NCBI GenBank assembly: GCA_011109175.1
Contig: RDEW01000083.1
Span: 62,001-126,000, forward strand
Reading direction: 5' to 3'
Source: Dicyema japonicum
Taxonomy: Eukaryota > Dicyemida > Rhombozoa > Dicyemidae
DNA: 64,000 bases
Shown here: in pieces, positions 55,854 to 64,000 of the stretch
How the letters are laid out: every line of letters begins with the position of its first letter
Position numbering within the stretch: the stretch's first letter is position 1
Translations under genes and position numbers: made by a program
The notes under the pieces: model-generated
The model's input: the letters and a program-made list of their open reading frames with translations, nothing else
Told to the model about the DNA's origin: nothing
Database searches by the model: none

Positions 55854-57834
55854 ATGTTGTTTTCTTCAATTAAGTTTTACGCCGCTAATAATGTTAACCA
55901 AAAGGTACAATTTTAGAGATAAAAATTCAGACCATTGATCAGCTTAAAGCCAATGGTGCCACTCAATTTGAATATCTCTCTGAATTCCTTAGCGTCGTTT
56001 TGTGTGACGATCCAATCTGTGGAGAATTTGTGGAAGCACGTGACTTGTTCAACCTTCCGGTGGTCTCTGTAATTTTAATTTTTATTTATTTCCAGGAAAA
56101 TTGGGTCTCGCTTTCTATTCTATGCAACAAACTGCTCAGCTTCGACTGCTTCCGCGTTAACGAAAATAACATTTTCCATGGACTGACCGTCACCGCAGCT
56201 CACGTGGGTAAGGATAGGGACAGATTATGGGCTCTTCTTACTTTCCACGGAGCCATGACATCTTCTATAGTGACCAGGAACACTACTCACTTTGTCACAT
56301 GTTATCCTCCACCACTCTGCCTGATCGAGTTCACGTGGTCACGCCGGACTGGGTTGTGGACTCTGTGAGAGCCAAACGCCGCCTGAACGAGAAGGATTAC
56401 CTTCCTGAACTTCTTCAAAAAAGACCATTCATCGGTCTCGTCTTTTACGGTGACCTAAAAGGCGCTGTAGTTGACCAAATCCATGCTAACGGAGGCTCCA
56501 TATGCCATGTTTGTATGTCCTGTGCTACCTACGTGGTCGCCCAATGTCAGGATCACATTAGAACGGTGCTATGTTTTTTAATCGCAGGCTATAAATCAAG
56601 GAAAACGAATTATTTCGGTTCATTGGGTCCTCGACTGTATTACCCTTGGAAGAGTTCTTCCTCCGTGGAAGGCCATTCACTTTCCTCTTCCATTTTTTAA
56701 CTACAAACCTTGCTGTGGACAGGTGGCTGTAGTGCCCACGTGTAGATAATATCAACGACGGGATTTGTCGGTCAGGAGAAGAAGTACATAATTTTGATGA
56801 TTCAGTTGCTGGGAGCGATCTACACGGACTGTCTCACCTCTCAGAACTCAGTGCTTATATTTAACACGTTTGTCGCACGTGGATGATCTTAGACTTAACA
56901 CCATCAAGGTCGAGAGGGCCATGTCCGTCGACATTGCAGTGGTTAACCCCCTCTGGTTGAGTGACCTTATGTTGGGGTACCTCGACGCCCTCAAATTACC
57001 AGTGAAGGAAAAATATAAGTCCAAGATGGACAACATCTACGATTTCACTCCCTCGTTGGTTCAGCACATGTTCGGTATTCCTTAATTTGCACCAAAGTTG
57101 GATGGAATTCTGTGGTAACCAAATTCCCGACGGTCAGACCTCCCCCTGAGATCAAGAGGATAATGATCACCTTTACTGGAGTGGACGAGTATAAGATCTT
57201 AAAGCTAAAGCATGTGAGTTATTTGTTTTTAGCGCAGATGGCCACCAGTTTGGGAGCTTTTATAGCCCAAGAGGCCGGGAGGTGCACTCACATTGTGGCA
57301 GATAGGCTGGTTCGGTCCCTAAAGTTCCTGTGTGCAATAAATCACTGTACTCACGTTGTCACGTCTCGGTGGATTGAGGACAGTGCTCAGATTGGGTGTT
57401 TTAAGCGTATATCACGTATTTATCGTAGTCGAGGACCCCTACATCCTCAATGATCCCACAAATGAGGAGAAATTCAACTGTTCTTTGCGTCAGGTTTTGA
57501 CCCGAGTCAGTCGGGGACGGCTGTTTGAGGTTGTGTGTCCGGAAATTTGAGGGATTGCGCTTCTACGTGACCCCAAATGTGATCCCGGACGTGGAGGCTT
57601 TAAAGCCTATAATCATAAATGCAGGAGGATTTTATCTCCAGGACATACCCACGTGCTATAGTGACCGTACATTCATAATAAGTTGTGATCGAGACGCTAG
57701 CATGGTCGCCAACCTTATAAAGGGAGGAATGCGTAAGTGTCCTCTATATTTTAGGCGTATACTCACCCGAATTGATCCTCTCCAGTGTTTTTGTTCAAAA
57801 GCTCATTATCGAGAATTTCGTCCTTAAATATTAA
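55854..57834 (+). CDS. PTIP/PAXIP1-type protein with six BRCT domains
   Basis: Eleven exons from ATG 55854 to TAA 57834. Introns: 55893-55918, 56069-56095, 56566-56587, 56723-56745, 56868-56892, 57075-57097, 57214-57237, 57407-57428, 57530-57551 and 57733-57754 (22-27 bp; the first and ninth end in GAG). One missing base near 56303 restores 581 residues. BRCT1-2: EARDLFNLPVVSENWVSLSI, RLWALLTFHGA, VHVVTPDWVVDSVRAKRRLN. BRCT3-4: AINQGKRIISVHWVLDCITL, PPWKAIHFPLPFFNYKPC, IISTTGFVGQEKK. BRCT5-6: MITFTGVDEYKI, CTHIVADRLVRSLKFLCAIN, VVTSRWIEDS, LRFYVTPNVIPDV, GGMRVYSPELILSSVF. Family role: phosphopeptide-binding scaffold in DNA damage response and MLL3/4 histone methylation. Human PTIP has 1069 residues; the glutamine-rich linker is absent. 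Confidence 0.9.
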
Positions 57835-57864
57835 TCGTTAATTATTATATATACTAATAAAATT

Positions 57865-58080
57865 AATTTATTGTGCTAATGCTGTGTAACGACTGCCGGG
57901 CAAAAGGCCTAATGCCCACAAGTTCGAATCTCGCTGCTGTACTTTCTGGCTGAAGGTTCCACGCATCTACGATGTTTTGGCTTGACGAGTGACGCTGTCA
58001 TCAGCGAACATTTCACTATGGAACTGGATCATCTATAAAGGACTGGATACATCCAACAACAAAAAAAATCTTTCTTCTTG
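57865..58080 (+). repeat. tRNA-derived SINE, copy 3
   Basis: The B-box agttcgaatctcg is followed by ggttccacgcatctacgatg, ttggcttgacgagtgacgct and a gtcatcagcg body as in the other copies. The A-box end is diverged (gccgggcaaaaggcc). A poly-A-like run ends it near 58065. Confidence 0.7.
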
Positions 58081-58344
58081 AAAAATCGAGGAGAGCAGGG
58101 ATCAAGATTGCCTTGCGCAAAAAGCTTGACTAGAAGATAGATGAAAATTTGTTAGTAATGTCAATCAGAGATGCAGCAGAAAAAAATATGGCAAACTTTT
58201 AAAAAAAAGAGATGCCATCATTGACTTACTCTGCAGCACAGAATGAACGATAAGAAGGGTCTGAGAGCACAGAAAAGATTCCAATCGATTTCAGGACTTG
58301 TCGTGAAAAGCCTAATAATACCCACTTTGATTTCCTTGTTAATA
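58081..58344. other. No recognised gene
   Basis: Spacer between SINE pieces. Nothing recognised. Confidence 0.3.
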
Positions 58345-58445
58345 AAAGTTGAAGTTAAAAAAAGAAGTGAAGAGCATTCCTTGGTTCTCCTCTACGATTT
58401 GTTATCATAAGTGTTCTTTACTTAAATAAAGTTTGTTCTGTCTTG
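58345..58445 (+). repeat. SINE tail fragment
   Basis: gaagtgaagagcattccttg and gttctttacttaaataaagt match the tail of the copy at 3695-3947. Confidence 0.65.
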
Positions 58446-58484
58446 GAGAAGCCATAGCTAATCGTAAAGTGCTGACGATATTCA

Positions 58485-58715
58485 GATGGTTCCGGTTAGA
58501 ATTTCCCTGCTGTCCATTCTGGTTGGAAGCTCCACGCATCTACGACGCTTCTTTGATGAACGAGTGACAAAGTTATCCATAAATACCTCACAGTGAAACT
58601 GGTTTGTTTACGGGGGTTCATATGTGACAAAAAAAAGTTCGTTGTCCCCCTCTCAACTACTAGTTAATGTAAATGTTCTTTACTCTAAAATAAAGTCCAT
58701 GATGAGCTATAAGTA
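58485..58715 (+). repeat. tRNA-derived SINE, copy 4 (diverged head)
   Basis: The body (gctccacgcatctacgacgc, then gaacgagtgac) and the tail (gttctttactctaaaataaa) are present. The tRNA-like head is too diverged to show boxes. Confidence 0.6.
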
Positions 58716-58749
58716 TTATGGATTGAGTTCAGGTCCTACGCTTCCGATT

Positions 58750-58840
58750 TTTTATTTTGTTTAGAACTTTGGGTTTCCAATATCTCCCGAGTCCATCACC
58801 TCATCCGTACTCACGAGAAGGAAGATATGCTCAGTAAGGT
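58750..58840. repeat. Two-copy dispersed repeat, copy 2
   Basis: Matches 49630-49725 (see there). Confidence 0.6.
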
Positions 58841-59357
58841 GCGTTTTTGCTACTAACGACTTCTTGTTTGACCAAATTGTAATTTAATTATCGCAAACAT
58901 TTACCTGTTTGTGCGTTCTTATCGTCCCAAGTTGTGAGCTTAGTTTTTTAATTTTTCTCCAGAACTCCTTTGTTCGGTCTTCTGACATTAATGTTTAGAA
59001 ACCAGTCCGAGAATACTTGTGGTCCACCAAATACAGTGATATTCGGTGGAGGCAGGTTTCGAACCTTCAATAATAACCACGTCTCCGTTAAATGGTGACT
59101 TTTGTTATAATCTTTCTGAGTCTAACTGAGAGTGGAGAAGTAGCAACTCCACTCGTGTGTAATTAATGATACAATTAGGAGATCATATGATGACGTAATC
59201 AAGGATTAATTGAACTACGAAATATATTGATTAGGCAGATCTTTCAGTAATGTCATTCACGTTCTCTATTTGTCCAATAGGTCACACGAGTACATTTTAG
59301 TCAATAAAATTCGCATGAAATATTAAAACAACGCCAATCGTGAATTACTAAAGCAGC
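58841..59357. other. Intergenic
   Basis: A B-box-like patch at 59045-59065 (ggcaggtttcgaacc) may be another SINE scrap. AAAG and CAG precede the next start codon by 1-6 nt. Confidence 0.3.
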
Positions 59358-60510
59358 ATGGACAGGTAGCTGAATCAATTAGAGGTTTAGGGACGCGGCC
59401 TACCAGGAGCTGAGAAACAGAGTAGAAACCCAGGAGGAGTCCACCAATAAACTGATTGATAATGCTATCCTCATGAAAAGATCAGTTGGTGACTCAATGA
59501 AGAACTCAAAACAGATAATCGAGGCTGAAATAAACGCAAGGGCGAATGCTGATAAGCAGATCAGATTGCTCACGAATGTTGTGGGGAAACTAGACAGGGA
59601 TATTGAGGTTGGCTGGTAATTGACCGTAGAATGTGGAATTGAGCATAAATAAAAATTTCGAAAATTTAAAGGTCATAGGAATCCACGTGAGCAAACTTCA
59701 GCATACCTACGAGACTGAAATTAGAAATATCGCTGGGAATATAGAAAATGTCATAAAGAATCAAGCAAGCATCGAAACTGACCTGAAATTGCTGCAGCAT
59801 CAAGCATTGTCGTTTACAATTTTCAAGGAACATTACGAGAAAAGCTCGGCAGAGCATCAACTGGCGATCCATGATGTAAAGCCTTACTTATCTAGAAACT
59901 AAGTAATCTGAACTCTTTGATGGACAAATGTGAAATGACTTGCAAGGACCAGATATCGGGCATGCTGGCTGAGATTGCGGAAAAATTAAAAATATTTGAA
60001 TTTGGCTGTAGTGAAATGTACAGAGAAATGAAAAACTACTGCGAAGAGAATTTCAAACTTTCCGACCGACAGAAGGAGTCAATGAAGAGCAACCTGACGG
60101 AACTCATCGAAGAGAAGTTGTCGGTCTATGACATTCGGATTGTAGGTGTTCAGGGATTTACCTTTAGAACGAGATCAGGGAAAGATGCAACTCCCAAAAC
60201 GTTGAGGGGAAGCTGATCTCCATAGAGAAAAGACTAACGGACCTCGAATTGAACGAACAAGTCCAAAAGGTTAGTTTTCAATTTCACCCCTCAGAACATG
60301 TGTGATGCTGTTTCTCACAGACTAGAAAATTCTCTGACAGAGTTCAAGCAGCATATCGACGACTTGAATGAAAATATCGATAAAGATGTCGACAACGTCA
60401 CGAACCAAGTGGAGGCTCTCAGTGCTGATTTTGACGAAAAGTTCAATCGGCTTAAAAGTGAAACCTTAGAAAAAATAGAGAACATCAAACAAGCGTTGAT
60501 TCGTTTATAA
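59358..60510 (+). CDS. Coiled-coil protein, FAM81-like
   Basis: Six exons give exactly 344 residues from ATG 59358 to TAA 60510. Introns: 59366-59390, 59608-59629, 59876-59895 (20 bp), 60142-60167 and 60270-60294. The whole protein is heptad-rich coiled coil: RNRVETQEESTNKLIDNAIL, QIRLLTNVVGKLDRDIE, VSKLQHTYETEIRNIAG, KLISIEKRLTDLELNEQV, ENIKQALIRL. Length and several blocks (LDRDIE; YExxxRxxxxxI; EKRLxxLE) resemble FAM81A/B (about 368 residues). An SF-assemblin-like fibre protein is the main alternative. FAM81 is poorly characterised. It sits 43 bp upstream of CCDC103 on the same strand, which suggests shared expression and perhaps a ciliary role (inference). Confidence 0.75.
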
Positions 60511-60544
60511 TTTCTAATAAATATAATTTTTAATATTGTCTCCA

Positions 60545-60553
60545 AGCAACAGA
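60545..60553 (+). promoter_or_regulatory. Candidate splice acceptor directly before the CCDC103 start
   Basis: The sequence ctccaagcaacaga ends with AG two bases before ATG 60554, only 43 bp after the FAM81-like stop. With so short a spacer there is little room for a separate promoter. The AG could be an acceptor for trans-splicing or for an intron from the upstream transcript. No RNA evidence is available. Confidence 0.35.
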
Positions 60554-61242
60554 ATGGGTGATTCAATCAATTTTGATAAATTGGATAAACAACTGCAAAA
60601 TCTGGTTTTGGAGGAAAAACTATATTGGGAGAAGAATGACGCTAAGCTTAGGGCGGTGGAACAGCGAGTGGGGACGTATGAAGAGTTCAGGTGATTGGAG
60701 TTATTATTTCAAGACAAATGGTCCTCGGGGCTCATCTCAAACCTTTAAACAAGGACGAGAGAATCACAGACATCAACAGGGGACATTGCAGGTGGAATAC
60801 CATCTCAGAAACGAAAAATGTTTCAAAATCTCCAAATTTATCGAATTCGCAACAAGAGTCTTCCAGTAACGTGAAAATTGAGAATGTCTCCCATTTCATG
60901 ACTTTTTGGAAAAAATCGAAACAGATGGATTACAGATTTAATCTGCTCTTACAAACGGGCCCAAAGGAACTCAAACGATTTTTCATGTCGGATTTAAGAT
61001 TTGACTTTTTTGACGAGGCCATAATAGCTTTGAGTGCTAATGAAGTTAGTCCCGGAGTAATCGAAATCTTGGAGGCGCTGAGTCTCTGCAAGGGATTCAA
61101 GCTCGTCGTAGACTTCATGTCCACTAACGCCAGGGAATGCTGCAAATCCTTGTTCAGCAAAGTTTCTTCCACAGATTCTGAAGTTGTTCGTAAGCTCACT
61201 AAGTTATATCTCCCAAACTACTTGGAAGGTAAATATTCTTGA
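60554..61242 (+). CDS. CCDC103: CCDC103: dynein-arm assembly factor
   Basis: Two exons, intron 60691-60713 (23 bp), 221 residues (human 242). The N-terminal block is almost diagnostic: INFDKLDKQLQNLVLEEKLY, NDAKLRAVEQRVGTYEEF then VLGAHLKPLNKDERI. It corresponds to KLRAVEQRVASYEEFR and VLASHLKPL of human CCDC103. The C-terminal part is the helical RPAP3-C-like domain: FWKKSKQMDYRFNLLLQTGP, FFDEAIIALSANEVSPGVIE, ILEALSLCKGFKLVVDFMST, ECCKSLFSKV. Known role: cytoplasmic and axonemal factor needed to assemble outer dynein arms on motile cilia; loss causes ciliary dyskinesia in vertebrates. Its presence fits a ciliated animal. No frameshift. Confidence 0.95.
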
Positions 61243-61804
61243 TTCCACCAACTCCCCAATTTTCCATATTTTCTTGACGCTTGTTTTATTTCTGAAATAA
61301 AATCTAAATTTGAACGTTCTTGGCTAATTAGATCATTGAAGGTTAACTAAACCCAGAAGAGATCGAAGTGAGAACCTCTGAGTTCTCTTCTGAGATGATG
61401 AAAGCAAAAAATGATAATTTATTGCTTTTATAGAACGGTTTTGTGGAGGAGTGATGAGGGAATTAGTAATATAGAGATAACTAGGCAACGTTGAAAAAGT
61501 TTGATATTAAGGCTTATTCTCAGAAATAGTTAATCGATTAAATCATCAATTAGCTTTGTCTAAATTTATATTATGATGTCAAAAAGATACATTATGCTAG
61601 CGTTGTGCTTATATCGATAAAACAATCAGATTAGCGCTATTTATAAGTAAGAATTAAGTTCTCCTTGGATGCAGCAAGTGTCGTTTATGTACAACGTCCC
61701 CCATTGGCGGTTTGTGCACGTGCTTAAATCATGCGGTGTAGAAATATTTTATATATTATTTTGGTTGTCTATTGGTTAACAGTAATATTACCATAGCAGC
61801 ATAC
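61243..61804. other. Intergenic, upstream of the Kv channel
   Basis: AT-rich, with a GC-richer patch at 61680-61735. Nothing recognised. Probably holds the Kv promoter. Confidence 0.35.
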
Positions 61805-63127
61805 ATGTATTTTATTTAAATTTTTATTAATTTAAGGGAAAAGAAACCGAATGAGTCGGAGGATCAGTACTTCCTCACAGAAAGACGGGAAATCGAAATT
61901 AAGAACAGAAGAATCGTCATCAATGTTAGCGGTCTTCGCTTTGAAACATACATTGAGTCGCTGGAGTCATTCCCAGAGACACTACTCGGAAATCCGGAAA
62001 GAAGAAATCAATTCTACGACGGTGAAAAGGGGGAATTATTTTTTAACAAAAATCGTGCTTGTTTTGAGCATATTTTGTATTATTACCAAAGTGGAGGAAT
62101 AATTCGATGTCCATCAAATATTCCTATCGACATATTTATTGATGAGATTGAATATTTCGGATTAAATAGAGAATTGATTTCTCAGTTTCGAGATGATCAT
62201 CTGCCAAAACAGAAGGAGAAGGAAGTCATGCCAGAAAATTACGTAAGAAAAAAACTTTGGATGCTATTTGAGTATCCGGAAACTTCCATGTGTGCCAGAA
62301 TAGTGGCTTCCTGGTCGATGGTGGTTATTCTTTTATCAATTATCCTATTTTGCGTTGAGACGCTCCCCCAATATGCGGAATCGACCAATCAGACGTCTTC
62401 TAATAATCGGACCCTCAAGGAACCGTATAACAGAATATTCTTTAATATTGAAACTGCATGTATGGCCTGGTTTTGCTTCGAACTGATAACCCGTTTTATT
62501 TTGTCCCCACGGAAGTGTGTCTTCATCAAGAATGTACTCAATATTATTGACCTGATCTCCATTTTACCGTATTTTATCACTTTGGCAACTAAAAACGTGC
62601 AGAACAGTCAGGCACAGAGCATTGAGGTTATCCGAGTGATGAGATTGGTCCGAGTATTCAGAATCTTTAAGTTATCGAGGCATTCCAAAGGTCTCCAAAT
62701 TCTTGGCCAAACCCTGAAGGCGTCCTTGCACGAAATGATTATGCTTTCCTTCTTTTTGGGAGTTATAGTTATTCTTTTTTCAAGTGCTATTTACTTTGCT
62801 GAGGCTCATCTCCCAAACACTCAGTTCCACAGTATTCCTGAAGCATTTTGGTGGGCGGTCGTCACGATCACCACTGTTGGATATGGTGACATCACCCCCG
62901 TTGGATTTTGGGGTAAAATTGTCGGATCAATGTGTGCAATCGCTGGGGTCCTGACAATTGCTCTCCCAGTCCCAGTTATCGTTTCGAATTTCAACCACTT
63001 TTATCAGCTAGAAATGGAACGGGGGAAAATTATTCAGGACGTAAACCCGGAATTGCCGGATCAAACGGAAGATGGTAAAACTACCGAAAATAACTCGAGA
63101 AACTCAAAAATTTATTCATATCGATAA
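61805..63127 (+). CDS. Shaker-type (Kv1) voltage-gated potassium channel
   Basis: A single large exon encodes the T1 domain (RIVINVSGLRFETYIESLES, LYYYQSGG), S1 (MVVILLSIILFCVETLP), S2 to S3, S4 with Arg every third residue (RVMRLVRVFRIFKLSRHSK), S5, the filter TTVGYGDITP and S6 with the PVP kink (IALPVPVIVSNFNHFY). It ends KIYSYR without the usual Kv1 PDZ-binding tail. No in-frame ATG lies before S1 in this exon. A 30-bp GT-AG intron at 61807-61836 would join AT (61805-61806) to G (61837) and create the start codon, giving 430 residues. The ATG at 61851 is out of frame. Family role: tetrameric K+ channel repolarising excitable cells. A poly(A) signal AATAAA lies at 63207-63212. Confidence 0.95.
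61807..61836 (+). other. Intron splitting the Kv start codon
   Basis: The sequence runs gtattttatttaaat...taatttaag between AT and GGAAAAG. Without splicing the ATG is followed after three codons by TAA. With splicing the reading frame opens directly into MEKKPNESED and the T1 domain. Confidence 0.55.
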
Positions 63128-64000
63128 ACGTGTGAATCAAAGATTCTGTGAAAATTTGAATTTTTAAAATTTTTAACAGATTTCAAATACAATTAATTCT
63201 GCATTTAATAAAATTTTGTACATTTTACAGTTTCCCCCCAAATTTAGTCTAATAAATGACATGTGGTTTGGTATGACTGCAAAAAAGAAGCTAATTTGTT
63301 GAGTTTCTGTAAAGATCAACAAAATATGTCCTTAAATTTGCATAAGGGCTGGATCCAAAATACCATCAAAATAACTGTATGGGAACCATTGGACAGCTAC
63401 ACGATGGGTCATATCAGGCCCGGCCAGCCTTACTCATTATTTAGTTTCCAGGCTTTCGGCTTCTTGCCAACTTTGATTACTATTACGTAGTGTTTGAGTT
63501 TGATTGAAAAAAATTATTATTTTAAAAATTAAAGCTGAAATTACAGCTGATTAGCTTCAACCCACGTGGTTTCTTGAAGTGTCAGTAAAATTGTGTAATA
63601 TTGATAAGTAGTCGTTTTAGAAATTGATAGATTCGATCAATATTGAATAGCTCTCAATCACCGAGATTTCATTAGGTTTCAAGAGACATTTGGGGTGAAA
63701 GGGGTGAAAGTGATCTAAATTCCCCTTGTTTGTGTACCACCTCCCAACCTAGTCACCAAACAAGACAAAGTGGATTTATCAGCTATAAAACCTTTGACAT
63801 TCTCTGATAATATTTTTTGAGATAACTGCACGTGCTAGGTATTGCTACACAGGTAGACTTTTTACCAATAAAAGTTCCGTTAAGGTTTTTGGGAAGCGAA
63901 GGATGAACTTGTTGTTGAGAGAGTCGAGGAAAATTTAGATCAGTAATTTTTGAGATATTTTAAGTCGTGTCGTTCCCCTAATATTATTCACCAGGGCAAC
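63128..64000. other. 3' flank of the Kv gene
   Basis: Contains the poly(A) signal at 63207-63212. The open frame 63263-63490 has no recognisable family. Nothing else recognised. Confidence 0.35.

Overview
The window looks like nuclear DNA of a very compact, AT-rich animal genome crowded with decayed transposons. The clearest organismal signal is intron size. Animal genes (STIM, PTIP, CNDP-type dipeptidase, an E-protein bHLH, a Cdc42-like GTPase, importin alpha, CCDC103, FKBP) can be assembled only by removing GT-AG introns of about 20-27 bp. I could place 56 introns, and only two exceed 30 bp (63 and 68 bp). Animal genes with introns this small fit dicyemid mesozoans (cephalopod kidney parasites) better than any other group I know. 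That assignment is an inference, not a database match.

Layout. 1-5.8 kb: transposon debris (LINE and pogo fragments), a truncated mitochondrial EF-G-like fragment, a SINE and two unrecognised gene-like tracts. 6.0-9.4 kb: Cdc42-like GTPase (-) and a frameshifted FKBP4/5-type immunophilin (+). 9.9-25.6 kb: mostly dead LINEs, hAT and pogo fragments, with unexplained DNA at 17.6-21.2 kb. 25.6-27.1 kb: a degenerate TTAGGG-like repeat and a LINE endonuclease scrap. 27.2-28.6 kb: complete STIM (-). 29.5-29.9 kb: 58-bp minisatellite. 31.2-31.8 kb: small E-protein bHLH (-). 34.3 kb: tRNA-Ile(UAU) with a 13-nt intron. 34.5-37.0 kb: LINE, hAT and orphan-module fragments. 37.4-39.0 kb: importin-alpha-like ARM protein (-). 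39.2-41.9 kb: the most complete LINE (-). 42.5-46.7 kb: a repeat split by a pogo/Tigger element that itself carries a 5'-truncated LINE with a 15-bp target duplication. 47.7-51.7 kb: LINE ORF1-like and RT fragments and an assembly scar. 51.9-53.7 kb: CNDP-type dipeptidase (+). 53.9-55.6 kb: LINE and ORF1-like fragments. 55.9-57.8 kb: PTIP/PAXIP1-type six-BRCT protein (+). 57.9-58.7 kb: SINEs. 59.4-61.2 kb: FAM81-like coiled coil followed 43 bp later by CCDC103 (both +). 61.8-63.1 kb: Shaker-type Kv channel (+), whose start codon appears to be split by an intron.

The cellular genes cover Ca2+ store sensing (STIM), membrane excitability (Kv1), cytoskeletal signalling (Cdc42-like), nuclear import, transcription (E protein), DNA-damage/chromatin scaffolding (PTIP), dipeptide turnover and cilium assembly (CCDC103 and possibly the FAM81-like protein). 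They are short versions of metazoan families: catalytic or structural cores are kept and long linkers are lost. Several otherwise conserved genes carry one or two single-base indels. These could be assembly errors or real lesions, and only raw reads can separate the two.
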